64,000 nucleotides of DNA, taken from contig JAXMEL010000001.1 of assembly GCA_046348365.1 (NCBI GenBank), forward strand, positions 1,240,001 through 1,304,000. Direction: 5' to 3'. Within the stretch, counting starts at the first letter, position 1; each line of letters begins with the position of its first letter. Below the pieces are notes generated by a model, which was not told the DNA's origin, searched no databases, and saw only the letters and a program-made list of their open reading frames with translations. Made by a program: the position numbers and the translations under genes. Of this stretch, positions 55,685 to 63,568 are shown in pieces. The stretch comes from JAEUPI01 sp046348365 (GTDB lineage: Bacteria; Pseudomonadota; Gammaproteobacteria; Burkholderiales; Burkholderiaceae_C).

Positions 55685-56398
55685 TCAGGTATTCCCGCAG
55701 CCGAGGCGATCGGCGAGTTCGAGCAGGCTCGCGACCTCGATGTCCACCGGCACGCGCGCGCGCGACTCGCCGCGGCCCGGGCCCTTCTCGTTCGGCCGCG
55801 CGACGAAGGCGGTGCGCAGCCCCGCGTCGGCCGCTGCGGCGAGGTCGTCGGAGTGCGCCGCCACCATCAGCACCTCGCCGGCCGCGCAGTCGAAGGCTGA
55901 CGCCGCGCTCTGGTAGACGACGGGCTTGGGCTTGTAGTCGCGCGCGAACTCGGCGCCGAGGATCGCGTCCCATGCAAAGCCGTTGCGCCGCGCCAGGTCG
56001 ACCATCAGCGACACGTTGCCGTTGCTGCACGGCGCGAGACGGAATCTCGTGCGCAGCCGCTGCAGGCCCGGGCTCACGTCGGGCCAGGCATCGAGGCGGT
56101 GCCAGGCGAGATTCAGCTGCTGCTTCACGTCGTCGGGCAAGGCGCCGAGCCCGAAATCGCCAGCGATCGCCTCGAGGTTGCGCCGGTGCAGCACATCGAG
56201 CTTCGAAAACGGCAGCCGGCCGGTGCGCACGTCTTCCATCGCCGGCTGGTACTGCGCGCGCCAGGCATCGGCAAAGGCCTCGCCGTCGATCGCGATGCCA
56301 TGCGGCGCGAGCAGCGCACGCGCCTCGCGCGCGACCCCGCCGCGCCAGTCGACCAGCGTGCCGAAGACGTCGAACACCAGGGCCAGGATGCCGTTCAT
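55685..56398 (-). CDS. Type II 2-haloacid dehalogenase
   Basis: A 237-residue HAD-family enzyme that hydrolyses L-2-haloacids by way of an aspartyl ester. Nucleophile Asp10 lies in ALVFDVFGTLVDWRGG. Further motifs are LAPCSNGNVSLMVDLARR (S/N motif II), the lysine in YKPKPVVYQSAA and MVAAHSDDLAAAADAGLRTAFV (motif III/IV with H-S-x-D). Sequence type fits haloacid dehalogenase rather than phosphatase. Single gene on the minus strand. Confidence 0.9.
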   Translation of the reverse strand: MNGILALVFDVFGTLVDWRGGVAREARALLAPHGIAIDGEAFADAWRAQYQPAMEDVRTGRLPFSKLDVLHRRNLEAIAGDFGLGALPDDVKQQLNLAWHRLDAWPDVSPGLQRLRTRFRLAPCSNGNVSLMVDLARRNGFAWDAILGAEFARDYKPKPVVYQSAASAFDCAAGEVLMVAAHSDDLAAAADAGLRTAFVARPNEKGPGRGESRARVPVDIEVASLLELADRLGCGNT

Positions 56399-56474
56399 GC
56401 CAATAGCCTACCGCGGTACCTCGACGCGCCCCAACCCGGCTCACGTATGAAACGCGCGCGCAGTCGATGCCGCA

Positions 56475-57626
56475 TCAGACGAGCTCGCGCAGCAGCCGCG
56501 GCGCCGGCGCGACGCGAACGCCTTCGGCGCTGAGGTAGTCACGCTGGCCGTGGGCGGACACCTGCCAGGCCGTCGTTCCCGGGAAGCGCGCCAGCAGGTA
56601 ACGCAACCCCGGCGACACGGCGTCGTCATCGAGCTTGCACTCGACGAAGGCGATCGGACGCCGGCGCTCGGTGACGACGAAGTCGACCTCGCGCCCGTCG
56701 ATGTCGCGGAAGTAGCGCAGCTCGAGGTCGCGGCCTTCGGTGTCGACCTGGAACTCGACCCACTTCAGCAGGTGGCTCGCCATCAGGTTCTCGAAGCGCG
56801 CCCCGGGTGCGGCGACGACCGACCAGTCGTAGTGGTAGTGCTTGAGCGCCTTCTTCAAGGCGCGCAGCTTCGGCGCGCCGAACGGCGCGATGCGGAAGAT
56901 GCCGTACACGCGCTCGAGCACGTCGACCCAGCGCGCGACGGTCGGATGCGACACCTGCAGATCCTCGCGCAGCGCGTTCAGCGACAGCGGGCTGCCGACG
57001 CGCTCGGGCAGCGAAGCGGCCAGCAGCTCGAGCCGACCCAGGTCGGACACGGTCTCCAGGCTGGTGACCTCCTCACGCAACAGCCGCTCGCGGTAGGCAA
57101 GTGACCAGCGCCGCGCGAAACGTTCGCTGCCCGAGAACAACGGCTCGGGAAAACCGCCGAGCGCCAGCAGCGACGGCAGTGCGTCGGCGTGCCCGCCCAG
57201 CTCGGCGACGCTGAACGGATGCAGGCGCAGGTAGAAGTAGCGGCCCTGCAGCGAATCTCCGCCGAAGCGGTAGAGGTCCAGCCGTGCCGAGCCGGTGACG
57301 AGGATGCGCCGGCGCGTACCGAACTCGTCGAACAAGCCCTTCAGGTAGTTGCGCCAGCCGCGGAACTTGTGAATCTCGTCGAAGAACCAGAAGTCGCCCG
57401 GCGGCAGCTCGCGCCGCAGGATCGCGTCGCGCTGAGCGGCGACGTCGTAGTTCAGTTCGCTGCGCCGATCGGGCAGCAGCGCACGCGCCATCGACGTCTT
57501 GCCGACCTGGCGTGGCCCGCCGACGAAGACCATCTTCGACGCCAGGTCGGCGAGCACCTGCGACGCGAGGTAGCGCGCGCCGGAGGCCACCGGGGCACGG
57601 GTGGTGGTCGAGCTCGGATCGGGCAC
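56475..57626 (-). CDS. AAA ATPase with DUF4143 C-terminal domain
   Basis: A 383-residue protein common as a lone gene in many bacteria; its role is not known. The N-terminal AAA domain has Walker A VGGPRQVGKTSMARAL and Walker B FWFFDEIHKFRGWRNYL. The central winged helix is LSLNALREDLQVSHPTVARWVDVLERV. The C-terminal DUF4143 part has a PD-(D/E)XK-like pattern (DGREVDFVV, then FVECKLDD), so nuclease activity is possible. It is free-standing, with a palindrome at its upstream side. Confidence 0.88.
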   Translation of the reverse strand: MPDPSSTTTRAPVASGARYLASQVLADLASKMVFVGGPRQVGKTSMARALLPDRRSELNYDVAAQRDAILRRELPPGDFWFFDEIHKFRGWRNYLKGLFDEFGTRRRILVTGSARLDLYRFGGDSLQGRYFYLRLHPFSVAELGGHADALPSLLALGGFPEPLFSGSERFARRWSLAYRERLLREEVTSLETVSDLGRLELLAASLPERVGSPLSLNALREDLQVSHPTVARWVDVLERVYGIFRIAPFGAPKLRALKKALKHYHYDWSVVAAPGARFENLMASHLLKWVEFQVDTEGRDLELRYFRDIDGREVDFVVTERRRPIAFVECKLDDDAVSPGLRYLLARFPGTTAWQVSAHGQRDYLSAEGVRVAPAPRLLRELV

Positions 57627-57646
57627 CGGGCGATTTTAGCCAGACA

Positions 57647-57670
57647 TGAAAAAACTCGCGAGCTTTTTCA
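57647..57670. terminator. 24-bp palindrome with A and T tracts
   Basis: TGAAAAA and TTTTTCA flank the self-complementary core CTCGCGAG, with one unpaired position. It lies between the RraA-like gene (stop at 57722) and the DUF4143 start (57626), both on the minus strand. It may be a bidirectional terminator or a regulator site; its stem is AT-rich, which is atypical for a terminator in this genome. Confidence 0.4.
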
Positions 57671-57721
57671 ACCCTGTGGCAGTCGACATGGAGGGCCGGC
57701 CAGGCCTTCCGGTCGCGCCGC

Positions 57722-58432
57722 TCAGCGCCCGTTGGCCTTGCGCCACGCCGCGAACGCCTCGCGGTTGTGCTCGTCGGTGGGCGGGTACAGCCCGAGGATC
57801 GACTGGCCCTGGCGCACCTTCTCGGTCACGAAGTCCTCGAACGCGGTCATCTCGGTGGCCTCGGCGGCGATCTCGTCGGCGATTCGCGCCGGGATCACCA
57901 CCACGCCCTCGGCGTCGCCCACCACCACGTCGCCGGGCCATACCGGCACATCGCCGCAGCCGATCGGCACGTTGATGTCGAGCGCCTGGTGCAGCGTGAG
58001 GTTGGTCGGCGCGCTCGGCCGCTGGTGGTAGGCGGGGATGTCGAGCTGCGCGATCTCGGGGCTGTCGCGAAAGCCGCCGTCGGTGACCACGCCGGCCACG
58101 CCGCGCTTCATCAGCCGCGTCACGAGGATCGACCCGGCCGAGGCGGCGCGCGCGTCCTTGCGGCTGTCGATCACGAACACCGCGCCGCTCGGGCATTCCT
58201 CCACCGCCTTGCGCTGCGGGTGGGCGCGGTCCTGGAACACGGTGATCGGGTTCAGGTCTTCGCGCGCCGGGATGTAGCGCAGCGTGAAGGCCTCGCCCAC
58301 CATGTTGGGCAGCTTCGGGTTCAGCGGCCGCACGTCCTGGATGAACTGGTTGCGCAGGCCGCGCTTGAAGAGCGCGGTGCACAGCGTGGCGGTGCTCACG
58401 TGCATCAACAGCTCGCGGGTGGTGGGGTTCAT
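57722..58432 (-). CDS. RraA-family protein, HMG/CHA aldolase-like
   Basis: A 236-residue protein of the RraA fold that includes RNase E inhibitors and pyruvate-type aldolases. The conserved segment is GVAGVVTDGGFRDSPEI, with the Arg-Asp pair that many aldolase members use for metal and substrate binding. Proteins of this kind are often encoded beside sugar-acid dehydratases, so an aldolase or decarboxylase role is likelier here than RNA regulation. It is 17 bases downstream of the dehydratase (copy 2) on the same strand. Confidence 0.85.
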   Translation of the reverse strand: MNPTTRELLMHVSTATLCTALFKRGLRNQFIQDVRPLNPKLPNMVGEAFTLRYIPAREDLNPITVFQDRAHPQRKAVEECPSGAVFVIDSRKDARAASAGSILVTRLMKRGVAGVVTDGGFRDSPEIAQLDIPAYHQRPSAPTNLTLHQALDINVPIGCGDVPVWPGDVVVGDAEGVVVIPARIADEIAAEATEMTAFEDFVTEKVRQGQSILGLYPPTDEHNREAFAAWRKANGR

Positions 58433-58449
58433 CGGGGCTCTTTCGCGGG

Positions 58450-60189
58450 TCAGAAGATGTCGGGCTCGGGCACCGGCGCGCCGAAGCCGGGCTCGAGGAA
58501 GTCGAAGTCGCAGCCCTGGTCGGCCTGCGCGATGTGTTGGCGGAACAACCACCCATAGCCGCGCTCCCAGCGCGGCTTGGGCGCGACCCAGGCGGCGCGG
58601 CGGCGCGCCAGCTCGTCGTCGCTGACCTCGAGGTGGATGCGCCGCGCCGGCACGTCGACGGTGATGCGGTCGCCGGTCTTCACCAGCGCCAGCGGCCCGC
58701 CGATGGCCGCCTCGGGCGCGCAGTGCAGCAGGCAGCCGCCGTAGCTGGTGCCGCTCATGCGCGCATCGGACAGGCGCAGCATGTCGGACACGCCGGCCTC
58801 GAGCAGCCTGGCCGGGATCGGCAGCATGCCCCATTCGGGCATGCCCGCGCCCTGCGGGCCGGCGTTGCGCAGCACCAGCACGTCGTCGGCCGTGATGTCG
58901 AGCGCGGGGTCGTCGATGCCGGCCTTCAGGCTCGGGTAGTCGTCGAACACGAATGCGCGGCCGGTGTGCTTCAGCAGGTGCGGCGCCGCCGCGCTCGGCT
59001 TGATGATCACGCCGTCGGGCGCGAGGTTGCCGCGCAGCACCGCCAGCGCGCCCTCGGCATAGATGGGCTTGTCGAGCGGGCGGATCACGTCGTCGTTGTA
59101 GACCTCGGCGCCGGCGATGTTGTCGCCGATGGTGCGGCCGTTGACGGTGAGCGCGTCGCGCTTCAGGTGGCCGCCCAGCCGCATCAACAGCGCGCGCATG
59201 CCGCCGGCGTAGTAGAAGTCTTCCATCAGGTAGGTGTCGCCGCTGGGCCTGATGTTGGCGATCACCGGCACCTTGCGGCTCGCAGCGTCGAAGTCGTCGA
59301 GGCCGACCGCCAGCCCCGCGCGGCGCGAGATCGCCACCAGGTGGATGATCGCGTTGGTGCTGCAGCCCATCGCCATCGCCACGGTGATGCCGTTGGCGAA
59401 GCTGGCCTTCGAGAGCATGCGCGCCGGAGTCAGGTCTTCCCACACCATCTCGACGATGCGCCGCCCGCAGTCGGCGCTCATGCGCACGTGGTTGGCGTCG
59501 GCCGCGGGGATCGAGCTGGCGCCGGGCAGCGTCATGCCGATCGCTTCGGCGATGCCCATCATCGTGGCCGCCGTGCCCATCGTCATGCAGGTGCCGTGGC
59601 TGCGCGCGATGCCGGCCTCCATCTCGTGCCAGGCCTCGGCGCTGATGCGGCCGGCGCGGCGCTCGTCCCAGTACTTCCAGCCGTCGGAGCCCGAGCCCAG
59701 CGCCTGGCCGCGCCAGTTGCCGCGCAGCATCGGGCCGGCGGGCAGGTAGATGCACGGCAGCCCCATCGTGAAGGCGCCCATCAGCAGGCCCGGCGTGGTC
59801 TTGTCGCAACCGCCCATCAGCACCGCGCCGTCGACGGGGTGGCTGCGCAGCAGCTCCTCGGTCTCCATCGCGAGGAAGTTGCGGTAGAGCATCGTCGTCG
59901 GCTTGACCAGGCTCTCCGACAGCGAGATCGCCGGCAGCTCGAGCGGAAAGCCGCCCGCCTGCAGCACGCCGCGCTTGACGTCTTCGACGCGCTGCTTGAA
60001 GTGCGTGTGGCACTGGTTGGCGTCGCTCCAGGTGTTGATGATCGCGATCACCGGCTTGCCGGCGTAGTCGGCCGGGCCGAAGCCCATCTGCATCACGCGC
60101 GAGCGGTGGCCGAAGGAGCGCAGGTCGTCAGGCGCGAACCAGCGCGCGCTGCGCAGCTCGGAGGCGGTCTTGCGGGGGCGGGTGGTCAT
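58450..60189 (-). CDS. IlvD/EDD-family sugar-acid dehydratase, L-arabinonate dehydratase-like (copy 2)
   Basis: A 579-residue [2Fe-2S] dehydratase of the same family as the protein at 50297, but from another branch. Start ATG 60189 (MTTRPRKTASELRSARWFAP). Probable cluster ligands are C60 (NTWSDANQC), C127 (GGCDKTTPG) and C200 (SHGTCMTMGTAATM). The active-site segment is SDARMSGTSYGGCLLHCAPE. It is divergent from a GntR regulator and followed by the RraA-like gene, fitting a pentonate degradation unit with the alpha-ketoglutarate semialdehyde dehydrogenase. Confidence 0.9.
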   Translation of the reverse strand: MTTRPRKTASELRSARWFAPDDLRSFGHRSRVMQMGFGPADYAGKPVIAIINTWSDANQCHTHFKQRVEDVKRGVLQAGGFPLELPAISLSESLVKPTTMLYRNFLAMETEELLRSHPVDGAVLMGGCDKTTPGLLMGAFTMGLPCIYLPAGPMLRGNWRGQALGSGSDGWKYWDERRAGRISAEAWHEMEAGIARSHGTCMTMGTAATMMGIAEAIGMTLPGASSIPAADANHVRMSADCGRRIVEMVWEDLTPARMLSKASFANGITVAMAMGCSTNAIIHLVAISRRAGLAVGLDDFDAASRKVPVIANIRPSGDTYLMEDFYYAGGMRALLMRLGGHLKRDALTVNGRTIGDNIAGAEVYNDDVIRPLDKPIYAEGALAVLRGNLAPDGVIIKPSAAAPHLLKHTGRAFVFDDYPSLKAGIDDPALDITADDVLVLRNAGPQGAGMPEWGMLPIPARLLEAGVSDMLRLSDARMSGTSYGGCLLHCAPEAAIGGPLALVKTGDRITVDVPARRIHLEVSDDELARRRAAWVAPKPRWERGYGWLFRQHIAQADQGCDFDFLEPGFGAPVPEPDIF

Positions 60190-60273
60190 CGTGTCTCGTC
60201 CTCTTGAAAACTCGTGCATGCGCTCGACGCGTCAGCGCACGGCAGCGGGCATGGACAATGCGAGCGCCGCACC

Positions 60274-60981
60274 ATGAACATGGCCACCCGCATCCCCACA
60301 GCGCGCCTGGACCGCTCGCGCCAGGCCGCGCCGCAGATCGCCGACGCGCTGCGCGAGCGCATCCTCGCGCTCGACCTGCCGCCGGGCACGGTGCTGCCGC
60401 GCGCCGAGCTGGCCCAGCGTTTCGGCGTCAGCCAGACGCCGGTGCGCGACGCGCTCACGCAGCTCGGCACCGAAGGGCTGGTCGACATCTTTCCGCAGCA
60501 CGCCACGATCGTCAGCCGCATCGACGTGCCGGCCGCGCTGCGCGCGCACTTCCTGCGCCGCGCGCTGGAGCTCGAGATCGTGCGCGAGCTGGCCGGCCGC
60601 AAGGCGGCCGACCTGGCGCCGGTGCTGCTGCTGCTGCGCGCGCGCATCGCCGAGCAGAAGCGCGCACTGGCCGCGAAGGACTACGGCGCGTTCACGCGCG
60701 CCGACCACGCCTTTCACCGCGAGATGTACGAGGCGGCGGGCCTGGCCGAGTTGTGGCCGCTGATCCGCCAACGCAGCGGTCACGTGGACCGCCTGCGCCG
60801 GCTCAACCTGCCGGCGCGCGGCAAGGCGCAATCGGTGCTGCGCGGCCACCAGGCGATCACCGACGCCATCGCCGCGCGCAGGCCCGAGGCCGCGCAGACG
60901 GCGCTGCGCACGCACCTCGCGGGCACGCTCACCTTCGTGGAGCAGGTGCGCGAACGACATCCCGACTGGGTGATCGGCTGA
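60274..60981 (+). CDS. GntR-family regulator with FCD domain
   Basis: A 235-residue regulator, start ATG 60274 (MNMATRIPTARLDRSRQAAPQIADALRERIL). The winged-helix DNA-binding domain (GTVLPRAELAQRFGVSQTPVRDALTQLGTEGLVDIFPQHATIV, to about residue 80) is followed by an FCD domain with DHAFHREMYEAAGL and GHQAITDAIAARRPEAA, whose His and Asp bind a metal and a small acid. Divergent from the dehydratase gene, 84 bp away, and convergent with the semialdehyde dehydrogenase gene, so it probably controls one or both. Confidence 0.9.
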   Translation: MNMATRIPTARLDRSRQAAPQIADALRERILALDLPPGTVLPRAELAQRFGVSQTPVRDALTQLGTEGLVDIFPQHATIVSRIDVPAALRAHFLRRALELEIVRELAGRKAADLAPVLLLLRARIAEQKRALAAKDYGAFTRADHAFHREMYEAAGLAELWPLIRQRSGHVDRLRRLNLPARGKAQSVLRGHQAITDAIAARRPEAAQTALRTHLAGTLTFVEQVRERHPDWVIG

Positions 60982-61007
60982 GAGCTTAGGTCAGCAGGCG
61001 CCCAGCT

Positions 61008-62444
61008 TCAGGCTGCCACACCCTTCGCATCGACCAGCCAGGCCGGCGCGTCCTGCAGCGCCACCGGGCGCAGGAAGCGGTCGAGCGCGGCATAGCCGAC
61101 GCTGGTGGTGAAGGCCTGCGTCGACGACGGCCACGGCCCGCCATGCTGCTGCGCGGCGGTGACCGCCACGCCGGTGGGCACGCCGGCGAAGAGCACGCGG
61201 CCGGCGAGCTGCTCGGCCGCGCGCACGAGGCGGCGGTTGTCGGGCGTGTCGGCATCGGCGCCCCACAGCGTCACGGTGAGGCTGCCCTGCACCGCAGCGA
61301 GCACGGCGAGCGTGTCGTCGAGCGAGCGCACGCGCACCACGAGGCACGAGGGGCCGAACACCTCCTCCTGCAGCGCGTGGTTGGCGATGAATGTCTTGGC
61401 GTCGGTGGCGAACAGGCGTGCCTTCGGCGCATCGCCGGCATTCGGCGGCGCGACGAGTGGCTTCACGCCGGGCTGCGATTGCACGCGCTGCACGCCGGCA
61501 TCGAAGCCCGCGCGGATGCCGGCATGCAGCATCGCGTGCGGCGTGGCGGCCTCCAACGCGGCCGCGAGCTGCTGCACGAACGCGTCGGACGCCGCGTCGC
61601 CCTCGCGCACGATCACGATGCCGGGGCTGGTGCAGAACTGGCCGCAGCCGAGCGTGATCGACCCGGCGAGCGTGGTGGCGAGCGCCGCGCCGTTGGCGGC
61701 CAGCGCCGCCGGCAACGCGACCACCGGGTTCACCGAACCGAGCTCGCCGTAGAACGGAATCGGCTTGCTGCGCGCGTTAGCCTCCTTCCACAGCGCCACG
61801 CCGCCCTTGACCGAGCCGGTGAACGCCACCGCGGCGATCTGCGGATGGCGCACCAGCGCCACGCCGACCTCCACCGACGCGCCTTCGACGAGGCCGAACA
61901 CGCCGGCCGGCAGCTTGCACTGCTGCACCACGCGCGAGGCGAGCGCGGCCACCGCGCGCGACAGCTTCGGATGCCCCGGATGCGCCTTCACCACCACCGG
62001 GCAGCCGGCGGCGAGCGCGGCCGCGGTGTCGCCGCCGAGCACCGAGAACGCGAACGGGAAGTTGCTCGCCGCGAACATCGCCACCGGCCCCACGGCGACG
62101 CGCACGCGCGTGAGGTGCGGCCGCCCGGCCGGCGGCGCGCCGGGCACGGCCGCGTCGTCGACGACGGCGAACGGCACGCCGGCGCTCACCTGGTCGGCGA
62201 AGCCGCGCAGCTGGAACGTGGTGCGATCGAGCTCGCCGTTCAGCCGCACGGGGCCGAGGTGCGTCTCCTCGTCGGCCAGCGGCACCAGCGTGGCGCGCTC
62301 GGCCTCGAGCGCGTCGGCCAGCGCGCGCAGCAGCGCGGCGCGCACGGCGCCGGCGCTGGCACCGAAACTTTCGGCGGCCGCGGCGGCTGCGCGAACCGCG
62401 GCGTCGATCTGTGCAGGGGTGCTGTCGGTCATGCTGTTCGACAT
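61008..62444 (-). CDS. Alpha-ketoglutarate semialdehyde dehydrogenase (NADP-dependent aldehyde dehydrogenase family)
   Basis: A 478-residue aldehyde dehydrogenase of the type that finishes the Weimberg pentose route by oxidising 2,5-dioxovalerate to alpha-ketoglutarate. The catalytic Cys is in LGCGQFCTSPGIVIV and the general base Glu in FYGELGSVNPVV. The N-terminus has the family pattern RTTFQLRGFADQVSAG. The start ATG 62444 follows GGAGTGAG in the end of the receptor gene. It makes chemical sense with the two dehydratases nearby, but the substrate is by similarity. Confidence 0.88.
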   Translation of the reverse strand: MSNSMTDSTPAQIDAAVRAAAAAAESFGASAGAVRAALLRALADALEAERATLVPLADEETHLGPVRLNGELDRTTFQLRGFADQVSAGVPFAVVDDAAVPGAPPAGRPHLTRVRVAVGPVAMFAASNFPFAFSVLGGDTAAALAAGCPVVVKAHPGHPKLSRAVAALASRVVQQCKLPAGVFGLVEGASVEVGVALVRHPQIAAVAFTGSVKGGVALWKEANARSKPIPFYGELGSVNPVVALPAALAANGAALATTLAGSITLGCGQFCTSPGIVIVREGDAASDAFVQQLAAALEAATPHAMLHAGIRAGFDAGVQRVQSQPGVKPLVAPPNAGDAPKARLFATDAKTFIANHALQEEVFGPSCLVVRVRSLDDTLAVLAAVQGSLTVTLWGADADTPDNRRLVRAAEQLAGRVLFAGVPTGVAVTAAQQHGGPWPSSTQAFTTSVGYAALDRFLRPVALQDAPAWLVDAKGVAA

Positions 62445-62451
62445 GGAAGTC

Positions 62452-63453
62452 TCACTCCGCCTTGATGCCCGCGGTCTTGATCACGCGCGTCCACAGCTCG
62501 ATCTCGCTCTTCACGAAGCGCGTGTACGGCTCCGAGCCTTGCGCCGGGATCACGAAGCCCACCGACTCCATGCGCTGCTTGATCTCGGGCGAGGTCATGA
62601 TCTTCTTCATCGCCGCTTCGAGCTTGTCGACGATGGGTTTGGGCGTGCCCTTGATGGCCGAGAGGCCCGACCACGACAACGCCTCGTAGCCCTTGACGCC
62701 GGTTTCGGCGATCGTCGGCACGTCGGGGTACAGCGGGTTGCGCTCCTGGCTCGTGACGGCCAGCGCGCGCAGCTTGCCGGCCTTGATGTGCGGCAGCGCC
62801 ACGTCCTGGTTGATGAACATCATCGGGATCTGGCCGCCGAGCAGATCCTGCATCATCGGGCCGCCGCCGCGGTACGGAATGCCGACGATGTACAGCGGCC
62901 TGCCGCCCTCGCCGCCCACCTGCTTGAGCAGCTCCATCGCCATGTGGCCGCTGGCTGCGTGGGTGTAGCCGTAGTTGAGCTTGCCCGGGTTCTTGCGGAT
63001 GTAGCCGATGAGGTCCTGGAAGGTCTTGAACGGCTGCTCCGGGTGCACCACCAGCACGTTGGGCCCCGAGTGCACCTGCGTGATGTGGATGAAGTCGCGC
63101 ATCGAGTCGTACGCGAGCTTGGGGTCGAGGCCGTGCGCCACCGCGTTCTGGCCGACGCCCGTCTGGATCAGCGTGTAGCCGTCGGGCGTGGCCTGCGTGG
63201 CGCGCAGCGTACCGATGGTGCCGCCGGCGCCGCCGATGTTCTCGACGATGAACTGCTGCCCCATCTCCTTCGACAGCGCCTGCGCCACCATGCGCGCCAT
63301 CACGTCGCTGGTGCCGCCGGCGGGGAACGGGCTGATGATCTTGACCGGCTTGGTCGGCCAGGCATCCTGCGCCCGGGCGGTGGGCGATGCGGCGCCGAGC
63401 GCGCTCGCGGTGACGATGGCCGCGGCAACGGCCAACCAGGGACGACGGTTCAC
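62452..63453 (-). CDS. Bug-family tripartite tricarboxylate transporter receptor
   Basis: A 333-residue periplasmic solute-binding protein with signal peptide (LAVAAAIVTASALGAASPTARA). Family segments are VKIISPFPAGGTSDVMARMVAQ, FIVENIGGAGGTIGTL, HAASGHMAMELL and LSWSGLSAIKGTPKPIVDKL. Such receptors bind carboxylates and are very numerous in Burkholderiales, often without transporter genes nearby, as here. It is seven bases upstream of the semialdehyde dehydrogenase gene, so its ligand is likely the sugar acid of this pathway. Confidence 0.93.
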   Translation of the reverse strand: MNRRPWLAVAAAIVTASALGAASPTARAQDAWPTKPVKIISPFPAGGTSDVMARMVAQALSKEMGQQFIVENIGGAGGTIGTLRATQATPDGYTLIQTGVGQNAVAHGLDPKLAYDSMRDFIHITQVHSGPNVLVVHPEQPFKTFQDLIGYIRKNPGKLNYGYTHAASGHMAMELLKQVGGEGGRPLYIVGIPYRGGGPMMQDLLGGQIPMMFINQDVALPHIKAGKLRALAVTSQERNPLYPDVPTIAETGVKGYEALSWSGLSAIKGTPKPIVDKLEAAMKKIMTSPEIKQRMESVGFVIPAQGSEPYTRFVKSEIELWTRVIKTAGIKAE

Positions 63454-63524
63454 GGGCGAGCCTCCTGTGGTGAGCGGCCGGCGGCACGGCAGCCGACGGC
63501 CGTCGAGCGGTGCGGCGATTATGG

Positions 63525-63540
63525 CACTGATATATTAGTG
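63525..63540. promoter_or_regulatory. AT-rich operator-like palindrome upstream of the Bug/ALDH genes
   Basis: CACT GATATATT AGTG is an inverted repeat (CACT/AGTG outside, near-symmetric centre), conspicuous in this GC-rich DNA, 72 bases before the receptor start codon. On the minus strand it includes TAATAT and is followed by CATAAT, either of which could be a -10 box. GntR/FCD regulators often bind such sites. Confidence 0.4.
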
Positions 63541-63568
63541 TGTCTGTGCCGCCGCCGCGGCGCCGGCG

